A stretch of 7,312 nucleotides of DNA, from positions 1 through 7,312 of the forward strand of contig JANQST010000250.1 of the NCBI GenBank assembly GCA_028279155.1. The letters run 5' to 3'. The translations under genes and the position numbers were made by a program. The stretch comes from Cyclobacteriaceae bacterium. GTDB lineage: Bacteria; Bacteroidota; Bacteroidia; Cytophagales; Cyclobacteriaceae. Positions 1 to 5,578 of the stretch are shown one piece after another; the stretch's first letter is position 1; each line of letters opens with the position of its first letter. Below the pieces are notes generated by a model. It was given only the letters and a program-made list of their open reading frames with translations, was not told where the DNA came from and did not search any database.

Positions 1-80
1 ACTTTATTGGAAGAGAGGTCAAGAGAAATGAGTACTGCTAATCGTTCTTCTTCATTTTCCGGTATAGCAGGTGCAATCAT
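1..80 (-). CDS. N-terminus of a probable GAF-domain sensor protein (partial, runs off the left edge)
   Basis: Reading the minus strand from an ATG at 80 gives 26 codons, open to the window edge, beginning MIAPAIPENEEERLAVL. This opening (a short Pro-rich start, then a PxNExxRLxxL helix) is the typical beginning of GAF-domain histidine kinases and diguanylate cyclases, where it leads into a segment ending in LDT just before the GAF fold. Here the sequence continues ISLDLSSNK, a slightly different version. The start lies 9 bp after the stop of the zinc-site gene on the same strand, so the two are probably co-transcribed. The output domain lies outside the window, so kinase, cyclase or stand-alone GAF cannot be told apart. 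The family assignment rests on a short stretch and is recognition rather than proof. Confidence 0.55.
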   Translation of the reverse strand, partial: MIAPAIPENEEERLAVLISLDLSSNK

Positions 81-89
81 ATTAATTAC

Positions 90-353
90 TTAGTAGCGAT
101 CAATTGAATGAACCCTGTTGCAACGCTTGCAGCGCAAGCCATGATCTTCTCTATGCAGGTGAATACCATCCACATGATTCACTACGAAATCCTGGATGAA
201 TGCATTTTTTGCCTCATGGTTATTCACATCAATTTGTTTCTCCTTGGCAGCATCAATAAAGGCTCCATCGTATTCCTGCTCACCCCAGCAATTTGGACAA
301 ACGCCCATTTCCACCACTTCTTTCTTTGTAAACAACTTGGAAATTATACTCAT
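90..353 (-). CDS. Small CPNCWG zinc-site protein, conserved hypothetical
   Basis: This 87-residue cytosolic protein has two cysteine pairs: C19-P-N-C22, within CPNCWGEQEYDG, and C75-K-R-C78 near the C-terminus. Together they suggest one four-cysteine zinc site of zinc-ribbon type. Between the pairs is a charged, mostly helical stretch of about 50 residues. From memory, small proteins with this CPNCWGxQEYDG signature recur in Bacteroidota without an assigned function. No signal peptide or membrane segment is present. The chosen start is the ATG at 353; its first base pairs overlap the TGA of a 20-codon upstream frame (ATGA), and no clear Shine-Dalgarno sequence precedes it. The partial GAF-like gene follows after 9 bp, suggesting an operon with a sensory protein. 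The function is unknown; a zinc-dependent structural or regulatory role is inference. Confidence 0.8.
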   Translation of the reverse strand: MSIISKLFTKKEVVEMGVCPNCWGEQEYDGAFIDAAKEKQIDVNNHEAKNAFIQDFVVNHVDGIHLHREDHGLRCKRCNRVHSIDRY

Positions 354-685
354 GCCTGGAAGTTATTAGCAGAAAACAAGAGCCCGGACACCAACCGGAC
401 TCTCCAACCCATCAGTCTGAATTGATAGACCTATCGGAAGTAAGCACCTAAAAATCCAATCACTGATGAACACCATTCATATGTATTCCAAAAATCTTCA
501 GTTCTTATCACTTATCAGCAATTGTTTTTTTCAGTTTGTACTTAATACTACAATTAGTGGAAAGGTGGGGAAGAAATGATTAATCCAATCGCACAAACAA
601 ATTCGAACGACACTCATTAACTCGTTTGCCCAAGGTCACTTCAATATTTTCTATCTTGAGGAAAGATCCTAACAACCAAATAGTG
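354..685. other. Divergent intergenic region (332 bp)
   Basis: This gap separates the minus-strand zinc-site gene from the plus-strand serine hydrolase and should hold both promoters. Apart from the hairpin at 372-403 and the short frame at 350-412, I see no protein-coding signal. A loose minus-strand Bacteroidota-type promoter may lie at 489-521: GATTTTTG (one mismatch to TAnnTTTG) with TTG 22 nt upstream. An inverted repeat ATGAA-5-TTCAT sits at 467-481. Neither is strong. No convincing promoter was found for the plus-strand gene. Confidence 0.5.
372..403 (-). terminator. Terminator-like hairpin in the leader of the zinc-site gene
   Basis: On the minus strand, AGAGTCCGG and CCGGGCTCT (bases 403-395 and 387-379) pair around the 7-nt loop TTGGTGT. 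They form an uninterrupted 9-bp stem with one G·U pair, followed by the U-rich run TGTTTTC. On the plus strand the same position is an A·C mismatch, so the structure favours minus-strand RNA. It lies about 20-50 nt upstream of the start codon at 353, with no annotated minus-strand gene before it. It therefore looks like an attenuator or the 3' end of a small upstream transcript rather than a gene-end terminator. Confidence 0.5.
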
Positions 686-2356
686 ATGAAAAACCTCAAG
701 TTCTCCTCCAAGGGATGGTTTCTTCTTGCAACCATTTTGATTTTAAGTGCCTGTTCAGAACCAGCATCCAAGACAGACAACGACCTTGAAGCCTTCGTTG
801 ATGAGATGTATGCCAATGTTGACAGCAAACAATCACCAGGCACGGCAGTGGTGGTTGTGAAAGACGGGAAAGTGATTCTCAACAAAGGTTATGGAATGGC
901 CAATCTCTCGCATGACATTGCCATCACACCAACAACTGTGTTTGACCTGGCTTCTGTCTCCAAGCAGTTTTGCGCCTATGCAATCTCCACCCTGGTAGAA
1001 GAAGGAAAGGTTTCCCTGGATGAAGACGTTAGAAAATACATCCCCGAACTTCCTGATTTCGGCAAGACGATCACGATCGATCATCTTGTGCATCATACCA
1101 GCGGGGTTCGAGACTGGACCAGCACGCTACCGGTTGCAGGTTGGGATTTCCATGACGTCATCTCTTTCGAACAGATCCTTCGAATGGCATTCAACCAACG
1201 CGCACTCAATTACGAGCCCGGAGCAGAATATTCCTATTCCAATACCGGCTATAATTTGTTGGCTGAAATTGTGCAGCGTGTGGAAGGAGTTTCCTTTCGG
1301 GAATGGACCGAAGCAAACATTTTCGATCCGTTAGATATGGATCAGACCATGTTTCTCGATGATCACACGGAAACCATTCCGAACCGGGCACAAGGCTATC
1401 GGCAGTCCAGTGGCACCTATTCCGCTACACCGAATAACCTGATGGCGCTAGGTTCCAGTTCAATGTATTCGACCACTACAGATCTATCCAAGTGGGTCAT
1501 GCACCTGATGGATCCGGGAAACAAGCAACCGGTGGTGGATCGGATGTTTACCAAAGGAATCTTGAATGACGGATCCGAAATCACCTATGCCTTTGGACTA
1601 AGTGTGACCGATTACCAGGATGCTCCATGGATCAGTCATTCCGGAAGCTGGGCGAGCTTCAGAACCTATCTGTGCATTTTGCCTGAGAGCGGTTATGGCA
1701 TTGTTGTGCTTAACAATCATGGACGAAACACAAACCAAATGGCGCGTACTATTGCTGATTACCTGCTGGGTGTAAACGATGAGGAAGAACAAGATGAAGA
1801 GAGTTCAAGTGAATCCGTGGAAGTGGCTGCTACAATAATGAACAAGCTCACCGGGGTGTATAAGCTGGGACCAGGTTGGTACGTAGAAATAACATTGGAC
1901 AATGATCAGTTATGGACGCAAGCAACGAATGAAGACAAGTTTCCGATGAATGCCCTCTCCGATTCTGTCTTTCAAATACCTGCTTATTCCAACCGTACGA
2001 TGACGTTTCATCAGGATGATGTTGGAGCAACTACCGGCCTGACCTATGCCGGCTCATTTAGACCCAAACTGGATCTATCTTCTTCTAAGCCATTCAATCC
2101 CAAAGACTATGTTGGCACATACGAGAGCGCAGAACTGTACACTACTTATGAAGTGATTGCTGAAGGCGATCAGCTGGTGATGAAGCACTTCAGGCACGGT
2201 ACAGTTGAGCTTTCAAGAGCCCAGGGTGAAGACTTTACAGGCTCAAGATGGTTTCTTGGCTCAGTGGAGTTTTCCCGCAATGAAAATGGGTATGTTGATT
2301 CATTTTATGTCACAACCAACCGGGCCAGGAGACAGTTGTTTTCGTTGATGAAGTGA
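686..2356 (+). CDS. Lipoprotein serine hydrolase, beta-lactamase/PBP-like (class C family)
   Basis: This 556-residue protein belongs to the Beta-lactamase family PF00144, which includes class C beta-lactamases, D-peptidases and esterases with a nucleophilic serine. Residues 1-23 form a lipoprotein signal with lipobox L20-S-A-C23, so the protein is exported and lipid-anchored. The catalytic motifs are intact: S90-V-S-K93 (SxxK), Y184-S-N186 (YxN) and H318-S-G320 in the place of KTG. HSG at that position is common in the esterase/peptidase members, so it need not confer antibiotic resistance. After the catalytic domain (about 30-362) come an acidic linker (about 365-377) and two beta-rich C-terminal segments (about 385-460 and 474-555), resembling the DUF3471/lipocalin-like tails of this family. 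An upstream in-frame TTG at 626 would add 20 residues ahead of the signal peptide, so the ATG at 686 is preferred. Substrate unknown. Confidence 0.9.
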   Translation: MKNLKFSSKGWFLLATILILSACSEPASKTDNDLEAFVDEMYANVDSKQSPGTAVVVVKDGKVILNKGYGMANLSHDIAITPTTVFDLASVSKQFCAYAISTLVEEGKVSLDEDVRKYIPELPDFGKTITIDHLVHHTSGVRDWTSTLPVAGWDFHDVISFEQILRMAFNQRALNYEPGAEYSYSNTGYNLLAEIVQRVEGVSFREWTEANIFDPLDMDQTMFLDDHTETIPNRAQGYRQSSGTYSATPNNLMALGSSSMYSTTTDLSKWVMHLMDPGNKQPVVDRMFTKGILNDGSEITYAFGLSVTDYQDAPWISHSGSWASFRTYLCILPESGYGIVVLNNHGRNTNQMARTIADYLLGVNDEEEQDEESSSESVEVAATIMNKLTGVYKLGPGWYVEITLDNDQLWTQATNEDKFPMNALSDSVFQIPAYSNRTMTFHQDDVGATTGLTYAGSFRPKLDLSSSKPFNPKDYVGTYESAELYTTYEVIAEGDQLVMKHFRHGTVELSRAQGEDFTGSRWFLGSVEFSRNENGYVDSFYVTTNRARRQLFSLMK

Positions 2357-2407
2357 AGTAAGGCTGGATCTCATAGGTTTCTCACAGATAGATTCAGCGT
2401 GCAATCT

Positions 2408-2423
2408 TAGTATATTTATACTA
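2408..2423. promoter_or_regulatory. Perfect 7-bp inverted repeat upstream of the membrane protein gene
   Basis: TAGTATA-TT-TATACTA is a perfect inverted repeat with a 2-bp spacer, ending 26 bp before the ATG at 2450. It contains TATATTTA, which is close to the Bacteroidota -7 element TAnnTTTG, but no TTTG lies at the right distance upstream. It could be an operator overlapping a promoter. In AT-rich DNA a chance occurrence is possible. Confidence 0.3.
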
Positions 2424-2449
2424 GCAGCAAACAACCATTTGGTACTACT

Positions 2450-3049
2450 ATGCGCTCATATTACAAATTAGCAATCATTCTTTTCGCAATTCTTGCGATT
2501 GATCAGCTCTATCATTCAATCATCCGTTACCAGCTGGGGAGTCAGATCTATGAGTTGGATTACTACCCTACCTGGATGATCGGCAGTTATTTACTCGACT
2601 TGCTCACAACCTTGATTTTGCTGAAATACTTCCACCATAAGAAATTTCGTGCGGCATTTTCAACGCTCATTGTAGTAGCTATTGCCAGTCTCTTTCATTA
2701 CGGCACAAGCTATACCTGGATCATGGGAAGAACCTGGGGCACCATCGATATCGTATCCTTTTTGCTCATCCTCACCGTAGGTTTAGCATTTAGTATAGTC
2801 CTGGTCGTTTCAAACACCAAAACAAGACCGTACCTCAAAAGACTTGGTGTGATCTGCTGTGTCTACGTGCCAATTGTCATGGGATTTTACATTTATGCTA
2901 TTTCCAGCACCGGAGCAGGCAATCCTACAATGGCACTCATCTACAAATGGCTGGAGATAATTGGAAGCTTCATACTTACCCTTTACATCTTCAATTTTCT
3001 TAGTGAGCTGAAAGAAACGCCACAAGCGAATACCATCCAGACAGTATAG
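2450..3049 (+). CDS. Six-helix integral membrane protein, unknown function
   Basis: This protein of 199 residues is dominated by hydrophobic segments at about 6-24, 42-61, 67-86, 99-120, 132-152 and 163-184, which suggests six membrane-spanning helices. Short connecting loops include a basic cluster at 62-67 (HHKKFR), and the tail from 185 is polar. There are no nucleotide-binding, catalytic or metal-binding motifs, and I do not recognise a family. The start is the first ATG of the frame, followed directly by a polar N-terminus and the first helix. Only 11 bp separate its stop from the GrpB-family gene, so the two are probably transcribed together. That pairing is the only functional clue. 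A transporter-like or enzyme-anchoring role cannot be distinguished from sequence. Confidence 0.8.
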   Translation: MRSYYKLAIILFAILAIDQLYHSIIRYQLGSQIYELDYYPTWMIGSYLLDLLTTLILLKYFHHKKFRAAFSTLIVVAIASLFHYGTSYTWIMGRTWGTIDIVSFLLILTVGLAFSIVLVVSNTKTRPYLKRLGVICCVYVPIVMGFYIYAISSTGAGNPTMALIYKWLEIIGSFILTLYIFNFLSELKETPQANTIQTV

Positions 3050-3060
3050 TCTTTTAATTT

Positions 3061-3594
3061 GTGCAGATGCTCATTATTGAATACCAGGCAAGCTGGGAAG
3101 AAGACTTCATAAACATTAAAGAGGTGCTCACCACCTCAATCTCCTCCCCAGACCTTGTCATTGAACATGTTGGTAGCACCGCAGTAAAAGGACTTGCGGC
3201 AAAACCAATCATTGACATAGACCTTGTGTATACCAAAATTGAGCATTTGAACCTCATCATTGAGGAGCTGGCAACCATTGGATATGTTCACATTGGCGAT
3301 CAGGGCATTGAGGGACGAGAGGTATTTAAAAGAAACGGAGGCAGTAAGCATGAAGTATTGGATTCAATTCGCCATCACCTCTATGCCTGCCACTGCGATA
3401 GTTCGGAGCTACATCGACACCTTGCTTTTCGGGATTACCTGAGAACGAATGAAGCTGCACGAAAGGAATATGAAAACTTAAAACGTGACATTGCCAACCA
3501 AGCAAATCAGGACAAGAAGAGTTATGCTCTGTTGAAAGAAGATCAAGCGAAAAGTTTCATTGAAAACTGCCTGAAAGAAGCAGGTTCTTTCTGA
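3061..3594 (+). CDS. GrpB/UPF0157 family protein (nucleotidyltransferase-like fold)
   Basis: This cytosolic protein of 177 residues is the full length usual for PF04229 (GrpB). The family hallmarks appear in order: an N-terminal YxxxWxxxF-type segment (Y8 to F16), IEHVGSTAVKGLAAKP (34-49) followed by IIDID (50-54), HHLYAC (105-110), LAFRDYLR (121-128), and a YENLK helix (137-141) leading into a C-terminal YALLKE segment. The GS motif plus the D52-x-D54 pair match the active-site layout of the nucleotidyltransferase superfamily, to which the family is assigned. The substrate is unknown for most members, and a related domain is fused to CoaE in some Actinobacteria. The start is a GTG at 3061; an ATG two codons later (3067) is equally plausible. 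It follows the membrane protein gene by 11 bp. Confidence 0.88.
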   Translation: MQMLIIEYQASWEEDFINIKEVLTTSISSPDLVIEHVGSTAVKGLAAKPIIDIDLVYTKIEHLNLIIEELATIGYVHIGDQGIEGREVFKRNGGSKHEVLDSIRHHLYACHCDSSELHRHLAFRDYLRTNEAARKEYENLKRDIANQANQDKKSYALLKEDQAKSFIENCLKEAGSF

Positions 3595-3739
3595 TAATCC
3601 AACCATCCATTGACATGGAATAACTCAAATTTTAAACCTGGAACAAAATCATACACCAAGCTGACCGGTCTCATTTCATTTGATTGTATCGAGCTGTATA
3701 CTACAGGTGCAATTGTAGGACAACACAAAAGCACATATC

Positions 3740-4327
3740 ATGAAAAAGCTTGTAACAATCTTCACCGTGTTCATAACCATGTTAGCACTATGTTCAATGG
3801 TATTTGGCCAGGATCCAACCCGATCCCAATTACTTCGTGGCAGCCTATGGATCGGTACTGATCTCCTTGAGGAAGCCGATAACTACTATCAACTGACTTA
3901 CCGTCACCCATTCAACCAAAAAGACGTGCTCATGATCGATGCGCTTACCTGGATGTATGAAGGACCGATGGGTACGCACGGCTCCACGCCTACTTTCTAT
4001 CCAGGCAAGGTCAGCGCATACGGCATAGGTGTTGGCTATCAACGTTTTCACTGGCAGCAAGCGTTCACTACGGTAAGGGCCATCTCCTTTCTGCAACATT
4101 TTTATGATGAGACTGACGTAAAAATCCAGCAAGGTTATCAGTTAAACCTTCAGCTCACAGCAGGCTATCGCTTTGAAATCCTTTGGAACCGTGTGTTTGT
4201 AGAACCGGCTTATACGCTCAGGTATTGGCCAATCAACTCCAACTTTCCGGAATCTTTCGAAGAGGTGGAAAGAGGTGAACACAAGTACAAAATTGAACCC
4301 AGTCTGAGTTTTGGATTAAGGTTCTGA
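3740..4327 (+). CDS. Exported probable outer-membrane beta-barrel protein, unknown function
   Basis: This 195-residue protein has a classical Sec signal: M-K-K, then a hydrophobic core to about residue 20, then a VFGQD cleavage region near 23-24. The mature part alternates polar and hydrophobic residues in strand-like blocks, for example VSAYGIGVGYQRF (91-103), YQLNLQLTAGYRF (133-145) and VFVEPAYTLRYW (152-163). It ends SFGLRF with a terminal Phe, the usual C-terminal signature of outer-membrane barrels. At this size an eight-strand barrel is plausible. No catalytic motif is visible and I do not recognise the family. The 145-bp gap before it suggests its own promoter. Barrel topology is inference from strand pattern and terminus. 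Confidence 0.82.
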   Translation: MKKLVTIFTVFITMLALCSMVFGQDPTRSQLLRGSLWIGTDLLEEADNYYQLTYRHPFNQKDVLMIDALTWMYEGPMGTHGSTPTFYPGKVSAYGIGVGYQRFHWQQAFTTVRAISFLQHFYDETDVKIQQGYQLNLQLTAGYRFEILWNRVFVEPAYTLRYWPINSNFPESFEEVERGEHKYKIEPSLSFGLRF

Positions 4328-4431
4328 ATCAAAAGTTCGAGCTATGAGTTCGTGCCAATTTGGAAGTTAATTGAACATAAATGGGTAAATTCCTCTTATT
4401 AATATGTTACCCTGCATACCTCACAGGTCAA

Positions 4432-4968
4432 ATGTTTTGGAAAAAGAAAAAGCCACCTATCGAATTTGAATGTTCTCGGTGTGGGGAATTGCATAAAAAC
4501 TGGCCCGCAATTACCTATAATGCTCCGTGGCAATATCATACGTTAACCGAAAGTGAAAAAGATGAAATTGCCCAACTAAGCTCTGATTTTTGCTTAATCA
4601 ACTGGGAAGATCAAACAGATAGATTCATTAGAACTGTGTTACAAATCCCTGTTAACAATTTTGAGTTGACTTTAGAATACGGAGTTTGGGTCTCTGTAAG
4701 TGAACAGAGCTTTAAAAACTATGATGAAAACTTTGAACGAACTGACTATGAATCTGGCTTCTTTGGTTGGCTTTGTAGTAAACTGGAAGGCTATGAAGAC
4801 ACTTTACAAATCCCAACTGACGTAGTAGCAAATGCCGGAACCCAAAGGCCAACGCTTCATCTTCACAAAAATCACAAACATCCCTTGGTAACTGACTTTT
4901 ATAAAGGCATAGCAAAAGAAGAGGCAGAACGTCGAATTCATCAAATAATGAAACAAAACGCAGGATAA
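4432..4968 (+). CDS. DUF2199 domain protein
   Basis: This is a cytosolic protein of 178 residues from the chosen start. Its layout fits DUF2199 (PF09965): C14-S-R-C17-G-x-x-H21 near the N-terminus, then a P-Y-hxL-E segment, SSDFCLI with the DRFIR block following, and EYGVWVSVSEQSF (residues 82-94). The C-terminal part carries LHLHKNHKHPLV and a charged helix. The two Cys and the His could form a metal site with a further ligand. No biochemical role is known to me. An in-frame ATG at 4381 would add 17 hydrophobic residues (MGKFLLLICYPAYLTGQ). I prefer 4432 because homologues as I recall them begin with a short M-F-x-K-K-K stretch just before the Cys motif, but the longer start cannot be excluded. 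Its GC content is lower than that of the serine hydrolase gene. Confidence 0.82.
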   Translation: MFWKKKKPPIEFECSRCGELHKNWPAITYNAPWQYHTLTESEKDEIAQLSSDFCLINWEDQTDRFIRTVLQIPVNNFELTLEYGVWVSVSEQSFKNYDENFERTDYESGFFGWLCSKLEGYEDTLQIPTDVVANAGTQRPTLHLHKNHKHPLVTDFYKGIAKEEAERRIHQIMKQNAG

Positions 4969-5007
4969 CAATCGCTGCCTGCCAAGCATCGTATCCTCAC
5001 GACCAAC

Positions 5008-5205
5008 TCACGCACTTGCCTCCTCCAAATCTCTCAAAAAGAGCAACAAAAAGTAGACGTGCCGTACCATCTCATCGCTAGGCAGTACAATATCCGGTTC
5101 TGATAAGTACGAAAAGAAGAGATCCTCCAGGCTACTACGGAGATCATTGGCCGGAGCGGATTCCAGGAGGTTGGATAGTGCGATTTGATTGTTGGTGGGT
5201 TCCAT
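5008..5205 (-). CDS. Small helical protein divergent from the XRE regulator, unknown function
   Basis: This 65-residue acidic protein begins MEPTNNQIALSNLLE and is almost entirely helix-compatible: about 7-16, 20-35, and a hydrophobic VYFLLLFLRDLEE helix at 50-62. It has no signal peptide, cysteines or catalytic motif, and the last helix is amphipathic rather than clearly membrane-spanning. A TTG at 5226 would add seven residues but would leave only 2 bp before the palindrome at 5229-5246, so the ATG at 5205 is preferred. Its codon pattern and helical design look genuine despite its size. It diverges from the XRE gene across the palindrome, suggesting shared control. A regulator partner or antitoxin-like role is possible, but I recognise no family. 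Confidence 0.6.
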   Translation of the reverse strand: MEPTNNQIALSNLLESAPANDLRSSLEDLFFSYLSEPDIVLPSDEMVRHVYFLLLFLRDLEEASA

Positions 5206-5228
5206 AGCTGATTGTAAGCTAAACAAGA

Positions 5229-5246
5229 GTTATGATATATCATAAC
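5229..5246. promoter_or_regulatory. 18-bp perfect palindrome, candidate operator of the XRE regulator
   Basis: GTTATGATATATCATAAC is identical to its reverse complement over all 18 bp. It sits between the two divergent genes, 23 bp from the ATG at 5205 and 35 bp from the ATG at 5282. Its size and position suit a dimeric XRE-family repressor controlling itself and the divergent gene. Binding by the neighbouring protein is inference. Confidence 0.6.
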
Positions 5247-5281
5247 CAAGCCAATGAATAATTTTCAGACCTTGGTCATCG

Positions 5282-5497
5282 ATGAAGGACGATGAATTTC
5301 TAAAACAACTTGGTCAGAAGCTTAAAGAGATCCGACAAGCAAAAGGCATGAGCCAGGTAGATGTCTGCTCCCGATTGAACATGGATAAGACCTATCTCTC
5401 AGCAATAGAAAACGGTAGACAGAATCCTTCCATACTTACTGTAAAGCAAATTCTAGAAGCGATGAATGAGGATTTGGACAAGTTTTTGGATTTTTAA
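5282..5497 (+). CDS. XRE-family (Cro/C1-type) transcriptional regulator
   Basis: This 71-residue single-domain DNA-binding protein has the complete five-helix HTH_3 fold. Helix 1 is GQKLKEIRQAKG (11-22), the first HTH helix is SQVDVCSRL (24-32), and the recognition helix is in DKTYLSAIENG (35-45). Then come RQNPSILTVKQILEAM (46-61) and the closing DLDKFLDF. In size and motif it resembles the small autoregulators that control restriction-modification or mobile-element genes, but no restriction enzyme or methylase is in view. It probably binds as a dimer to the palindrome at 5229-5246 and may also read GACC-TT-GGTC at 5268-5277, next to its own start. It diverges from the 65-residue gene and converges with the TIR-like gene. 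The chosen ATG gives the usual family length. Confidence 0.9.
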   Translation: MKDDEFLKQLGQKLKEIRQAKGMSQVDVCSRLNMDKTYLSAIENGRQNPSILTVKQILEAMNEDLDKFLDF

Positions 5498-5578
5498 TTT
5501 TCACTGTAACTTCTAACAGTATACTTCTAAATGCTCCTTATCAATTAGAACCATGTTTTCTTCGTTTAGCATATCCTG

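Noticed and set aside
108..425. 105-codon plus-strand frame opposite the zinc-site gene
   Set aside because: It covers the minus-strand gene, whose CPxC/CxxC motifs are clearly protein-like. The plus-strand product shows no coherent domain.
626..685. TTG start adding 20 residues to the serine hydrolase
   Set aside because: It would bury the lipoprotein signal peptide inside the protein. The ATG at 686 places the signal at the N-terminus.
580..1096. Minus-strand frames of 101 and 87 codons opposite the start of the serine hydrolase
   Set aside because: They lie over strongly supported coding sequence with intact catalytic motifs and give no recognisable protein.
3610..3638. TTGACA at 3610 as a -35 promoter box
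   Set aside because: Bacteroidota primary promoters do not use this box, and the -10 region at the right distance does not match TATAAT.
3610..3861. 83-codon plus-strand frame ahead of the outer-membrane protein
   Set aside because: Its second half overlaps the signal-peptide gene in another frame, and its product shows no domain or signal.
5034..5249. 71-codon minus-strand frame overlapping the 65-residue gene
   Set aside because: It runs through the palindrome and is the same region read out of frame. The 65-residue frame has the more regular helical pattern.
5502..5520. ACTGT-8-ACAGT as a terminator between the convergent XRE and TIR-like genes
   Set aside because: The stem is only 5 bp, AT-rich, and has no T-run after it on either strand.
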